From: Xylanimonas allomyrinae
Lineage (GTDB): Bacteria > Actinomycetota > Actinomycetes > Actinomycetales > Cellulomonadaceae
Assembly (NCBI RefSeq): GCF_004135345.1
Contig: NZ_CP035495.1
Location: forward strand, 2,356,001-2,420,000
Reading direction: 5' to 3'
DNA length: 64,000 nucleotides
In this document: positions 37,478 to 45,927 of the stretch, piece by piece
Position numbering within the stretch: the first letter of the stretch is position 1
Layout of the letters: the number at the start of each line of letters is the position of its first letter
Notes under the pieces: generated by a model
What the model saw: the letters and a program-made list of their open reading frames with translations, nothing else
What the model was told of the DNA's origin: nothing
Database searches by the model: none
Translations under genes and position numbers: made by a program

Positions 37478-38710
37478 CTACTCCTCGGGGGTGTGACTAG
37501 AGGTGCGACGAGAGGTACTGCTGGAGGTGCTGCTGAAGGTACTGCTCGAGGTACTGCTCAAGGTCTGACGAGAGGGCGCGCCGTCGGGCCCGGGATGCAG
37601 GAACAGCCTGCCATATGCCCGGTGCGCGCTCGCACCCGACGGCAGGAAGGTGACGCCCTGACCGCGCCATCCGACGACGAGCGCGTCGAGGGCGTCGACA
37701 TGCCGGCTGCCCGTCGCGCCGGCCGGCGCACCGACGTCGAGCGCGGCCAGGCGCAGCGCACGCCTGCGGACGGCGGAGGGCGCCCGGCCGAGCAGCGCGA
37801 CGTCGAGCACCAGCGCGGGCCCCGACCCACCGGAAGCACCCCCGCACGCTCCCGACGACGGCTCGCCGACGCCGTCGGCATCCTGCCCGCGCACCCCCGC
37901 GGCAGCGGCCGCCGCCCGCGCCACCAGGTCCGCCGCGAGCGCGTCGAGCGCGTCGGCGTCCGCGCGAAGCTGGTCCGCCGAGCGGGCCAGCGCGCGCACG
38001 GCCCCGGGGCCCAGCACCTCCTCGAGCAGGGGCAGCACCTCGTGCCGCACGCGCGTGCGCAACGGAACCCCGGACGGCGTACCCGATGCCGGCACGGCGG
38101 GAAGAGCGTTGGTCGGGTCGTCCCACCACACGAGCCGCTCTGCCGCGCACGCCGCGCGCGTCTCGGCCCGGCTCACGTCGAGCAGCGGACGCCGGTAGTG
38201 CCCCCGCACGCGCGGCATCCCGGCGAGCGAACGTGCCCCGCTCCCCCGCCCGAGACCCAGCAGCACCTGTTCCGCCTGGTCGTCGCGCGTGTGGCCCAGC
38301 AGGACGGCGGCGGCACCCGTTGCCGCGACCGCCTCCTCGAACGCCGCGTAGCGCGCGGTCCGTGCAGCCGCCTCGACGCCGCCCTCGCGCCCCACGGCGA
38401 CCCGCCGCACCAGCACCGGGTCGAGCCCCAGCGCACGGCACCGCTCCGCGGCCGCCGCGGCGACGGCGCCGGACCCGGCCTGCAACCCGTGGTCGACGAC
38501 GACGGCGCCGGCCCGCACCCCTGCCGCGCGCGAGCGGACGGACCGCCCCACGCGCGGCGCCTCGTGGGCGAGCGCGGCCGCGAGCGCCGACGAGTCCGAC
38601 CCGCCCGAGCATGCGACGAGGACGAGGTCGCCGGGCGCGGGGCCGAGCGCAGCAAGGTCGCGACGCACCGCGGAGCGCACGGCCGCGACGGCGGGGTCGA
38701 CCGCGCCCAT
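37478..38710 (-). CDS. tilS: tRNA(Ile)-lysidine synthetase
   Basis: Converts C34 of tRNA-Ile(CAU) to lysidine so that it reads AUA. PP-loop ATPase motif ACSGGSDSS (SGGSDS at 35-40), [13 protein letters not shown] and the core HGLQAG; 410 residues, shorter than the E. coli form. The last 25 residues are a Ser/Thr-rich tail ([17 protein letters not shown]) encoded by a 12-bp tandem repeat and look non-conserved. The ribosome-binding site GAAGGGAG precedes ATG 38710. Confidence 0.94.
   Translation of the reverse strand: MGAVDPAVAAVRSAVRRDLAALGPAPGDLVLVACSGGSDSSALAAALAHEAPRVGRSVRSRAAGVRAGAVVVDHGLQAGSGAVAAAAAERCRALGLDPVLVRRVAVGREGGVEAAARTARYAAFEEAVAATGAAAVLLGHTRDDQAEQVLLGLGRGSGARSLAGMPRVRGHYRRPLLDVSRAETRAACAAERLVWWDDPTNALPAVPASGTPSGVPLRTRVRHEVLPLLEEVLGPGAVRALARSADQLRADADALDALAADLVARAAAAAAGVRGQDADGVGEPSSGACGGASGGSGPALVLDVALLGRAPSAVRRRALRLAALDVGAPAGATGSRHVDALDALVVGWRGQGVTFLPSGASAHRAYGRLFLHPGPDGAPSRQTLSSTSSSTFSSTSSSTSRRTSSHTPEE
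37513..37560. repeat. 12-bp tandem repeat, four units, at the tilS 3' end
   Basis: Units aggtactgctgg, aggtgctgctga, aggtactgctcg and aggtactgctca, then a partial aggt. Because the unit is 12 bp, copy changes keep the reading frame. Read one frame over, the same bases would give [17 protein letters not shown]. Confidence 0.85.
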
Positions 38711-38768
38711 GCACGCTCCCTTCGGTTCGGCGCTCGCCGCGGACCGGACCGGGCCCGCGGCGGCAGTT

Positions 38769-39974
38769 TCAGCCGTGGACGCGACGCACCCAGGCTCGCG
38801 GGTCGGCGATCTCGCGTGCCGTCGGCAGCGCCTGCACCGAGGTCCAGACGGCGTTGAGGCCGTCGCGCCCCACCTCGCGCTCCACGGCCCGGACGAACGA
38901 CACGCCGTCGCGGTACTGCGCGAGCTTGGCGTCCATGCCGAGCAGGCGGCGCAGCACGAGGTCGAGGCGCGGGGCGCCCTCGCCGTCGCGGCGCTTGTCG
39001 AACCGTGCGCGGATCTGCCGCACGGTCGGGACCACGCGCGGCCCGACGGCGTCCATCATGACGTCGGCGTGCCCTTCGAGCAGGGCCATGACCGCGGTGA
39101 TCTCGGCCATCTCGTCTTTCTGGGCGGGGCTGAGCATGCGCTCGAACGGGGCACGGCCACCCTCGCGGAACGGCCCGGTGACGACGTCGGCGACGCCGCG
39201 GCCGACGGCAGCGACCTTGTCCAGGAGGGGTGCCCTGCTCAGGTCCAGGGCCGTCCGCGTGATGTCCTGCAGGAGTCCGCCGACGCGGCCGCGCAGGTGC
39301 TCGGCGAGCCACGGAGCGGCGGCGAACTGCAGGGCGTGCGTCTGCTCGTGCAGGCAGACCCACAGGCGGAAGTCGTGCGGCGTCACGCCCATCGCACGCT
39401 CGGCGTGCAGCATGTTGGGCGCGACGAGCAGCAGGCGGCCGGCGCCACCGGACTCGTCGTGCGACGCGGGCCGGGCGGGCGCGCCGGGTACGTGCGCCGG
39501 GTCGCTCGGGTCCGGCGGCGTCGGCAGGGCGAGCCGCGCGTAGGGGTCGAACTGTCCGAGCACGCGCGGGGCGAGCACCGCGAGCAGGCCGCCGACCTCG
39601 ACGGCTCCGCCCATGCGGGAGGTCTGTGACGGTGCGGAGCCGGCGTCGTCCAGGGCGGCCGCGAGGGGCTCCGTCATGGACGCCATGACCTCGGTGTTCG
39701 CGAGGGCCCAGCGGGCCCGGTCGACCACCAGCACGGATCCGAGCTGGGCTGCGCCGTCGCGCGGGCCTCCCGCGACGCGGCGCACGCCCCCGGCCGGGGT
39801 CATGCGTGTCGTGGCCAGCACGTGCTCGGTGGCGTCGCCCGCGGCCTCGCGCAGCCCGCCGACGAGGTCCTGGAGCTCGCCGCGGCTCGCGCGCGGGCCG
39901 GGCGGGGCGAGCCGTCCTGCGATCTCGGCGGCCGCGGGCCAGTCGACGACGGGCGGCAGGCTGGTGCGGGTCAC
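38769..39974 (-). CDS. Zinc-dependent metallopeptidase of the Zincin_2 / F420-associated family
   Basis: 401 residues of the family named zinc-dependent metalloprotease or coenzyme F420 biosynthesis-associated uncharacterized protein. The zincin site is [13 protein letters not shown], which fits HExxH (HEQTH), with a downstream glutamate/histidine pair in [12 protein letters not shown]. No signal peptide, so it is probably cytoplasmic. The F420 association is historical naming; I see no direct link to F420 chemistry. GTG 39974 lies 6 nt after a TACGGT box. It is upstream of tilS in the same direction. Confidence 0.87.
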   Translation of the reverse strand: MTRTSLPPVVDWPAAAEIAGRLAPPGPRASRGELQDLVGGLREAAGDATEHVLATTRMTPAGGVRRVAGGPRDGAAQLGSVLVVDRARWALANTEVMASMTEPLAAALDDAGSAPSQTSRMGGAVEVGGLLAVLAPRVLGQFDPYARLALPTPPDPSDPAHVPGAPARPASHDESGGAGRLLLVAPNMLHAERAMGVTPHDFRLWVCLHEQTHALQFAAAPWLAEHLRGRVGGLLQDITRTALDLSRAPLLDKVAAVGRGVADVVTGPFREGGRAPFERMLSPAQKDEMAEITAVMALLEGHADVMMDAVGPRVVPTVRQIRARFDKRRDGEGAPRLDLVLRRLLGMDAKLAQYRDGVSFVRAVEREVGRDGLNAVWTSVQALPTAREIADPRAWVRRVHG

Positions 39975-39980
39975 CGTCTC

Positions 39981-39986
39981 ACCGTA
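39981..39986 (-). promoter_or_regulatory. -10 box TACGGT of the zincin gene
   Basis: TAnnnT hexamer 6 nt before GTG 39974, leaderless geometry. It supports the start choice over the longer open frame. Confidence 0.45.
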
Positions 39987-40059
39987 TCTACCGCACGGTG
40001 CGTGTGGGCGCCCTGTCGTGGTCCGGCGCTCCTGGGGCCATGGCGCTCGGCGTGCGCCG

Positions 40060-41469
40060 TCACGCGGAGCCGAGGCGGGCGAGGTCCCCCACGAAGGCGT
40101 CGAAGATGGCACGCGCCCCCGCGGTCGCCCCCGTCTCGACCTGGTCGGCGAGCAGCGCGAAGACCAGCAGCCGGTCGTCAGACGTCACGACGGTCCCGGC
40201 GAGGCCGACGACGCCGGGCAGGGATCCCGTCTTGGCGCGCACGAGCCCGCGCGCGGGACTCTCACCGCCGAATCGCGATGCGAGCGTGCCGTTGAGCGCA
40301 CCGACCGACAGGTCCACGGCGACGTCACGCAGCCGCGGCTGGGCGGGGTCCGTGGTGAGCCGCAGGACGTCGGCGAGCTGGCGTGGCGTGAGCGCCGAGC
40401 CTCGCCCGAGGCCCGAGCAGTCCACGAGCACCGCGCCGTTCACGTCGACGCCGAGCCTTCCGGCGACGGCGAGCACGGCTTGCGTCGCCCCGTCGTTCGA
40501 CCCAGGCCGACCGGTCTCCAGCGCCACCAGCCGGCCGAGCACCTCGGTGACCGTGTTGTCCGAGTGCTGCATCGCCCAGCCCGAGATCTCGCCCACGCTC
40601 GCCGAGCTCACGGTGCCGACGACACGGGCGCCGTCGGGCGCCTCCGCATGGCCGATGCCGCCCGTGACGCTGACGCCGTGCTCGCCGAGCGCCTGCGCGA
40701 AGACCTGCGCCGCGGCCACGGCCGGATCGGGTGCGCGCGGGCCCCACGACCCCTGGCCGAGCATCGCGACGTTGACCGCCAGGGAGGCGACCGGCGCGAC
40801 GAACCCCATGGTCGCCTCCTCGGGCGGCACGGCGGGCGCCACCGCGGGTCCGGTGAACAGCGTGTCGTCGACGGCGAGCCGGATCGCGCCGTCCCCCGAG
40901 AGCCGGACCTGCGCGGCGGCCTGCGCGGCGAGGTCGCCGAGGCCGGCCCGCCCGTTCACGGCGCTCGCGTCGCCTGCGCCGGCGGCCAGCATCATGTCGC
41001 CGCCGCCGACGAGGATCAGCCGGTCGCCGTCGAGCACCGCGCGCGTCTCGAGCGTGCGCGTCGGCCCGAGCTCGCTCAGGGCGGCGACGGCGGTCAGGAC
41101 CTTCTGCGTCGACGCGGGCGTGAACGGGGAGTCGGCCCCGGACGCGGCGAGCGTGGTGCCCGTGCTCGCATCGACGACGACCGCACCCACGTGCGGGCCG
41201 AGCCGGGCGTCCGCGGCGAGCGCGCCGACCAGCGAGCCGACGTCGGCCGCCGACGGGGCCGGGGCGTCGTCGGGCAGCGTGTGCAGCACGGGGGACGGTG
41301 CGGGACCGGGGAGCGCGCCCGGGGCGGTCGGGAACGGAGCCGGGGCGGGCGGTGCGGGCTCGAGCGTCAGCATGCCGGGGACGACGTCGTGCGCGTCGGC
41401 GACGAGGTAGCCGCCCATGAGCGCGACAACGGTCGCGGCGGTCGCACCAGCGCGCAGCCGCCACCCCAT
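40060..41469 (-). CDS. dacB: D-alanyl-D-alanine carboxypeptidase / endopeptidase (PBP4, DacB type)
   Basis: Trims peptidoglycan peptides outside the membrane. 469 residues. N-terminal signal/anchor [19 protein letters not shown] is followed by a Pro-rich linker ([18 protein letters not shown]). The class C penicillin-binding fold shows SxxK as STQK ([13 protein letters not shown]), SxN as [11 protein letters not shown] and KTG as [13 protein letters not shown] 41469 follows the ribosome-binding site GAAGGAGG, and the gene diverges from ppa. Confidence 0.93.
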   Translation of the reverse strand: MGWRLRAGATAATVVALMGGYLVADAHDVVPGMLTLEPAPPAPAPFPTAPGALPGPAPSPVLHTLPDDAPAPSAADVGSLVGALAADARLGPHVGAVVVDASTGTTLAASGADSPFTPASTQKVLTAVAALSELGPTRTLETRAVLDGDRLILVGGGDMMLAAGAGDASAVNGRAGLGDLAAQAAAQVRLSGDGAIRLAVDDTLFTGPAVAPAVPPEEATMGFVAPVASLAVNVAMLGQGSWGPRAPDPAVAAAQVFAQALGEHGVSVTGGIGHAEAPDGARVVGTVSSASVGEISGWAMQHSDNTVTEVLGRLVALETGRPGSNDGATQAVLAVAGRLGVDVNGAVLVDCSGLGRGSALTPRQLADVLRLTTDPAQPRLRDVAVDLSVGALNGTLASRFGGESPARGLVRAKTGSLPGVVGLAGTVVTSDDRLLVFALLADQVETGATAGARAIFDAFVGDLARLGSA

Positions 41470-41649
41470 GCCGAGCCTCCTTCGCTGCCGACGCGGCGCC
41501 GGACCCGTGCTGCCGCAGCACCAGGGTCGGGCACGCGTTACCGATCTGGCTGCATCATGGCACGTCCGGCTCGCTCGGTGGGCGTGAAGGGACCACGCCG
41601 CGCGCATGGCAGACTGGTCCCCGCGTACGCACCCGCATCAGGAGGAACA

Positions 41650-42147
41650 GTGGAGTTCGACGTCACGATCGAGATCCCGAAGGGACAGCGGAACAAGTAC
41701 GAGGTGGACCACGAGTCAGGTCGCATCCGACTGGACCGCATGCTCTTCACCTCGACCCGCTACCCGGACGACTACGGGTTCATCGAGGGCACGCTCGGCG
41801 AGGACGGCGACCCGCTCGACGCCATGGTGCTGCTCGAGGAGCCCACGTTCCCCGGCTGCCTGATCAAGTGCCGTGCACTGGGCATGTTCCGCATGCGCGA
41901 CGAGGCCGGCGGCGACGACAAGGTGCTGTGCGTCCCGCTCGGCGACCAGCGTGCCGCGTGGCGTCAGGACATCGACGACGTCTCGGACTTCCACCGCCTG
42001 GAGATCCAGCACTTCTTCGAGGTCTACAAGGACCTCGAGCCCGGCAAGTCCGTCGAGGGCGCCCACTGGGTGGGCCGCGCCGAGGCCGAGGCCGAGATCG
42101 AGCGCTCCTTCGAGCGCGCCCGCAACGCGGGCTACTACCAGCACTGA
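41650..42147 (+). CDS. ppa: Inorganic pyrophosphatase
   Basis: Soluble family I pyrophosphatase, 165 residues. Active-site segments [41 protein letters not shown] (metal aspartates) and the ending [20 protein letters not shown] 41650 is fixed by the ribosome-binding site GGAGGA 4 nt upstream. It pulls biosynthetic reactions by removing PPi; no operon partner. Confidence 0.97.
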   Translation: MEFDVTIEIPKGQRNKYEVDHESGRIRLDRMLFTSTRYPDDYGFIEGTLGEDGDPLDAMVLLEEPTFPGCLIKCRALGMFRMRDEAGGDDKVLCVPLGDQRAAWRQDIDDVSDFHRLEIQHFFEVYKDLEPGKSVEGAHWVGRAEAEAEIERSFERARNAGYYQH

Positions 42148-42214
42148 CGCCACCGCGAGCCGCCGTCTCGCGCACCCTGGGCACGGCCTGGGGGATCGGG
42201 ACGATCCTGGGCGT

Positions 42215-42220
42215 TAGCGT
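42215..42220 (+). promoter_or_regulatory. -10 box TAGCGT of the alcohol dehydrogenase gene
   Basis: Lies 6 nt before ATG 42227, which selects that start over the GTG at 42221. Confidence 0.5.
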
Positions 42221-42226
42221 GTGCCC

Positions 42227-43288
42227 ATGCTTGCTGCAGTCATTCATGGGGCGCGCGACGTGCGCGTCCAGGAGCGTCCCGAGCCCGCGCTCCGTACCCC
42301 CCACGACGCCGTGGTGCGGGTCGTCGCGGCCTGCGTGTGCGGGTCCGACCTGTGGCCCTACCGGGGTGTCACACCCACGCACGCGCCGCACCCCATCGGG
42401 CACGAGATGGTCGGGGTCGTCGAGGCCCTGGGCGACCAGGTCACCTCGGCACAGGTCGGCGACTTCGTCATCCTCCCGTTCTCGCTGAGCTGCGGGCAGT
42501 GCCAGGCGTGCCGTGCCGGGTTTCCGGCCGTGTGCGACGTCGTCACGTTCTTCGGCTCGACGGACCGGGACGGTCATCCCGTGGACGGCGCGCAGGGCGA
42601 GCGCGTGCGCGTCCCGCTCGCGCAGCACTCGCTGTTCCCTGTCGGACAGAGCGAGGAGGAGGTCGAGGCGCGCGGCCTCGTCCCGCACCTCCTGGCGCTG
42701 GCCGACGTCATGTCCACCGGCATGCACGCCGCCACGGCCGCGCGGGTCGAGCCGGGCGACGTCGTCGCCGTCGTCGGCGACGGGGCCGTCGGGCTCTCGG
42801 GCGTGATCGCCGCGCGGCTGCGCGGAGCCGGCCGTGTCATCGCGATGAGCCGCCACGCCGACCGCGCGGCGCTGGCCCGCGGGTTCGGCGCGACCGACGT
42901 CGTCGCCGAGCGCGGAGACGACGCCCCCGGGGCGATCCGCGCGCTGCTCGAGGGCGACCTCGCGGACGCCGCCCTCGAGTGCGTCGGCACGAAGGAGTCG
43001 ATGGCGCAGGCGCTGTCGGTCGTGCGCGGCGGCGGGCGTGTCGGCTTCGTGGGCGTCCCCAACGGGGGCCCCGAGCTGCCGATGCGCGAGCTGTTCGCGC
43101 GCAACCTCACGGTGGGCGGCGGCATGGCCTCGGCCCGGCGCTACATGGAGGAGCTGCTGCCGCTCGTCCTGTCCGGGCAGATCACGCCGGGCGACGTCTT
43201 CGACCTCACGCTGCCGCTGAGCGAGATTCCCCAGGCGTACGCGGCGATGGACGAGCGCCGCGCGACCAAGGTGCTGGTGCGCCCGTGA
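42227..43288 (+). CDS. Zinc-dependent alcohol dehydrogenase family protein
   Basis: 353-residue medium-chain dehydrogenase. Catalytic zinc ligands lie in CVCGSDLWPYRG and GHEMVGVVEALG. Structural zinc cysteines are in SCGQCQACRAGFPAVC. The Rossmann segment VAVVGDGAVGLSGVIAARL is followed by MSRHADRAALARGFGA, where the Ser/Arg context after the second strand suggests NADP(H). The substrate is unknown. The stop overlaps the start of the downstream F420 oxidoreductase (GTGA), so the two form an operon. Confidence 0.88.
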   Translation: MLAAVIHGARDVRVQERPEPALRTPHDAVVRVVAACVCGSDLWPYRGVTPTHAPHPIGHEMVGVVEALGDQVTSAQVGDFVILPFSLSCGQCQACRAGFPAVCDVVTFFGSTDRDGHPVDGAQGERVRVPLAQHSLFPVGQSEEEVEARGLVPHLLALADVMSTGMHAATAARVEPGDVVAVVGDGAVGLSGVIAARLRGAGRVIAMSRHADRAALARGFGATDVVAERGDDAPGAIRALLEGDLADAALECVGTKESMAQALSVVRGGGRVGFVGVPNGGPELPMRELFARNLTVGGGMASARRYMEELLPLVLSGQITPGDVFDLTLPLSEIPQAYAAMDERRATKVLVRP

Positions 43289-44172
43289 AGCTCTCGCTGT
43301 GGCCCAGCTCGGCCGAGCCCGTCGCCGACATCCTCGCCGAGGCCCGGGCCGCCGACGCCGACGGCTGGCACGGCGTCTGGCTCGCCGACCACTACATGCC
43401 CAACACGGGCGACCTGTCGCGCGACGACGGCCCGATGCACGAGGTGTGGGGCCTCCTGCCGGCCGTCGCCGCGGTGACGTCGCGCGTACGCGTGGGCACG
43501 CTGGTCAGCCCGACGACGATCCACCACCCCGCGCTGCTCGCCAAGCGGGCCGCGACCGTCGACCACGTGAGCGGCGGACGGTTCGTGCTGGGCATGGGCG
43601 CCGGGTGGCAGCGCAACGAGCACGACGCCTATGGGTTCGAGCTGCCCGGCCCGCGCACCCTCGTGGACCGGTTCGACGAGGCGCTGCGGGCCACCCGCTC
43701 GCTGCTCGACGAGAAGCGCACCACGTTCCGCGGCCAGTTCTTCGACATCGACGACGCCCCAGCCGAGCCCAAGCCGCTCCAGGAGCGGCTGCCGATCCTC
43801 GTGGGCGCCAAGGGACCGCGGATGCTGCGGCTGACCGCCCGGCACGCCCAGGAGTGGAACACCTGGGGACTGCCCGAGAGTGCGGCACGCGTGCGCGCCG
43901 CACTGCTCGCGGCCGCCGAGCAGGTGGGCCGCACCGACCCGCTGTGGACGACGACGAACTGGATGCTCGACGTCGACGGCGCGACACCGACGGCCGGCCG
44001 CGTCGCGACGGGCTCGGTCGCCGAGCTCCAGGACCTCGCGGGCCGCTACGTCGAGGCCGGTTTCGACGAGTTCATCCTGCCGACGTGGAACCTCGGGGCG
44101 ACGACGGCGGAACGTCAGGACCGCGCAGCCCGCATCAAGGCCGACGTCTTCGGACCGGTCCTCGACGGCTGA
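43285..44172 (+). CDS. LLM-class F420-dependent oxidoreductase
   Basis: 295-residue luciferase-like TIM-barrel protein. Family segments VWLADHYMPN, VGTLVSPTTIHHPALLAK, VSGGRFVLGMGAGWQRNEH and LPILVGAKGPRMLRLTARHA are present, and the size matches the TIGR03560-like F420 group. It transfers hydride between F420 and an unknown substrate. It is coupled by GTGA to the upstream zinc dehydrogenase, which may act on the same compound. Confidence 0.87.
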   Translation: MKLSLWPSSAEPVADILAEARAADADGWHGVWLADHYMPNTGDLSRDDGPMHEVWGLLPAVAAVTSRVRVGTLVSPTTIHHPALLAKRAATVDHVSGGRFVLGMGAGWQRNEHDAYGFELPGPRTLVDRFDEALRATRSLLDEKRTTFRGQFFDIDDAPAEPKPLQERLPILVGAKGPRMLRLTARHAQEWNTWGLPESAARVRAALLAAAEQVGRTDPLWTTTNWMLDVDGATPTAGRVATGSVAELQDLAGRYVEAGFDEFILPTWNLGATTAERQDRAARIKADVFGPVLDG

Positions 44173-44201
44173 CGCCGCGTGCCGACCACGTGCGGCGTCA
44201 G
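44169..44201. terminator. Hairpin between convergent oxidoreductase and NlpC/P60 genes
   Basis: 10-bp perfect arms (44169-44178 with 44192-44201), with a further CGTG/CACG pairing in the loop, span both stop codons. Confidence 0.45.
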
Positions 44202-45532
44202 GGCCGCCCGGCGTAGGGCATCATGTCGCCCGCCCAGCGCACGGGCAGCTCACGGATCGCGAAGCCCGGGCTGGGCGCCTCGATCATGTTCCCGCCGCCC
44301 GTGAACATCGCGACGTGGCGGATCGTCGAGGGGTCCGACGGGTTGTCGGCGTAGAACAGCAGGTCGCCGGGGCGCAGCTGGGAGTAGCTGATCTTGGCCA
44401 CCTGGGCGTACTGCGACCGCGACGAGCGCGAGATGTTCACGCCCACCGACAGCCACGACGCGGAGGTCAGGCCCGAGCAGTCGTAGCCGGGGTTGCCGTT
44501 GCCGCCCCACTGGTACATCACGCCGATCTTGGTGCGCGCGAACGCGACCGCCGCCTGCCCCTTCGCTGCCGTGCCGACGCTGACGCCGGACGTCGGCGGT
44601 GCCGGTGCGGGCGTGGGCGTGGGTGTGGGCGTCGGCGGAGCGGGCTGGGTCGGCTGCGGGCTCGGCGTCGGCGCGGCCGGCTGGGTCGGTGCGGGGTCGG
44701 GGGTCGTGGGCGTCTGCGGCCGCGAGACCTCGTGCGCGCCGTCGCCCGACGACCCGGACCCGTTGCCGGACGTGAGGTTCTTCTGCGCCTCTTCGGCGGC
44801 TGCCTCGTCGGCGGCCGCCTGGCGAGCCTCCTGACGCTCGCGCTCGAGCGTGACGCTCGTGTTGCGCAGCTGCGCCAGGCGCGTGACGAGCGCGTCGCGC
44901 TCCTGCTCGGCCGTCGCGGTGCGGGCCTGCAGCGCCGACTGGGCGGCCTGCGCCCGGGCGAGCGCGGCGTGCGCCTCGGTCGCGGCCTCCTCCTGCGTGG
45001 CGCGTGCCGCTTCCCAGCGGGCGCCCGCCGTGCGCGAGGCGGCGCGCGCGTTGGCGTGGTCGGCGATGGAGGTCGCGGTCTTGCGTTCGACGGCCCGTCG
45101 GGCCGCCCCTTCGGCGACGACGTCGCCCACGGCCCGGGCCCCGGTGACCGCGGAGAGAGCGCCGAAACCGTCGCCTCGTGCGTCGAGGCGGTAGGCCTCG
45201 GCGAGCTGCCGGCGGGCGGCCTGCTCCGCGGCCGCGGCGGCGTCGGCGTCGGCCTTGGCCGCCTGGGTGGCCAGCGTGGCCTGGTCGAGCCGCTCCTGGG
45301 CCTGGGCGTAGTCCTCGCCCGCGGTGGCGACAGCGTCGGAGGCGGCTCTCAGGTCGGCACGGATCGTGTCGAGGCGCTGCTCGGCCCCGGCCACGTCGAG
45401 CGCGGCCGCGCCGGCTGCGGCCTGAGCGGCCGTGACGTCGTCGTCAGACGGCGCCGCGATCGCGCTTGACCCACCGAGCACGACCCCGCACGCGAGAGCC
45501 ACGCCTACCGTTCGTCGCCAGCCCCGACCCAT
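44198..45532 (-). CDS. Secreted NlpC/P60 peptidoglycan endopeptidase with coiled coil
   Basis: 444 residues, RipA/RipC-like layout. The signal peptide (TVGVALACGVVLGGSSAIAA) is followed by a long Ala-rich coiled coil (about 35-255). A Pro/Thr linker (about 285-340) leads to the C-terminal NlpC/P60 domain with catalytic Cys in YDCSGLTSASWL and His in IRHVAMFTGGGN. It cleaves the peptide stem (D-Glu/mDAP bond) during cell separation, by family knowledge. ATG 45532 has the ribosome-binding site GGAAGGGG. The coiled coil probably binds an FtsEX-type regulator, which is inference. Confidence 0.92.
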   Translation of the reverse strand: MGRGWRRTVGVALACGVVLGGSSAIAAPSDDDVTAAQAAAGAAALDVAGAEQRLDTIRADLRAASDAVATAGEDYAQAQERLDQATLATQAAKADADAAAAAEQAARRQLAEAYRLDARGDGFGALSAVTGARAVGDVVAEGAARRAVERKTATSIADHANARAASRTAGARWEAARATQEEAATEAHAALARAQAAQSALQARTATAEQERDALVTRLAQLRNTSVTLERERQEARQAAADEAAAEEAQKNLTSGNGSGSSGDGAHEVSRPQTPTTPDPAPTQPAAPTPSPQPTQPAPPTPTPTPTPAPAPPTSGVSVGTAAKGQAAVAFARTKIGVMYQWGGNGNPGYDCSGLTSASWLSVGVNISRSSRSQYAQVAKISYSQLRPGDLLFYADNPSDPSTIRHVAMFTGGGNMIEAPSPGFAIRELPVRWAGDMMPYAGRP

Positions 45533-45607
45533 GCACACCCCTTCCATCGGGCGTGCCCGGGACCTCGCCCTGAAGGGTGCGAAGCGGGAGTTCCGGACAC
45601 GCGAGCC

Positions 45608-45636
45608 ATCCTAGGGTGGCCTGAATCGGGCGTCAG
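45608..45636 (-). promoter_or_regulatory. Promoter of the NlpC/P60 gene
   Basis: On the minus strand CTGACG (45636-45631), exactly 17 bp, then TAGGAT (45613-45608). It gives a leader of about 70 nt before ATG 45532. Confidence 0.55.
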
Positions 45637-45681
45637 CGCCAGGCGAGGTGACGCTCGACGCCTCTTGGCAAGCGACACGCC

Positions 45682-45704
45682 GTCTCAAATGCCTGTCTCA
45701 GATG
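45682..45704 (+). repeat. Repeated decamer GTCTCAAATG / GTCTCAGATG upstream of metYX
   Basis: Two copies (45682-45691, 45695-45704) differ at one base and repeat with a 13-bp period, just upstream of the putative metYX promoter. They could be a tandem operator for a sulfur or methionine regulator. I cannot match them with certainty to a known binding site. Confidence 0.4.
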
Positions 45705-45739
45705 ACAAGACCCGGCTTTCGCGCTCCCCCACGGACGGT

Positions 45740-45745
45740 TACCGT
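45740..45745 (+). promoter_or_regulatory. -10 box TACCGT of the metYX leader
   Basis: Ends 7 nt before ATG 45753, so a transcript would start on the leader peptide's ATG. The -35 region (TTTCGC at 17 bp) is poor, consistent with a regulated promoter. Confidence 0.4.
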
Positions 45746-45752
45746 CGCTCGC

Positions 45753-45776
45753 ATGACTCGTCGAATGTGCCGCTGA
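45753..45776 (+). CDS. Putative 7-residue leader peptide MTRRMCR before metYX
   Basis: ATG ACT CGT CGA ATG TGC CGC TGA lies at leaderless distance from a -10 box and 151 nt before metY. It contains two Met codons and one Cys codon, in front of genes that make homocysteine and methionine from sulfide. Short Cys-containing leaderless leader peptides that respond to cysteine supply are known in mycobacteria, although those have Cys clusters. Here the case rests on position and codon content only. The 150 nt between peptide and metY holds G/C-rich sequence with no clear single terminator stem. Confidence 0.4.
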   Translation: MTRRMCR

Positions 45777-45927
45777 CCCAGCGCACGTTCGCCTGCCCGG
45801 GAACCCTCCGGACCGCGTGCGCAGAAGCCCGCCGCGGACCACTCTCCGACGCAGCAGGCCCCCGCAGGGCGCGCCGCGGCCGCATCGCAGCAGCCATCTC
45901 CCCCACCAAACCGCCCGGAGGAACCCC

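Noticed and set aside
45533-45680. c-di-AMP (ydaO) riboswitch before the NlpC/P60 gene
   Set aside because: Such riboswitches are common before actinobacterial NlpC/P60 genes, but the conserved core segments are not present here; a plain -35/-10 promoter is.
45777-45927. SAM riboswitch before metY
   Set aside because: The segment GGGAACCCTCC recalls SAM-IV-type RNAs, but I could not build the expected helices or pseudoknot from the flanking bases.
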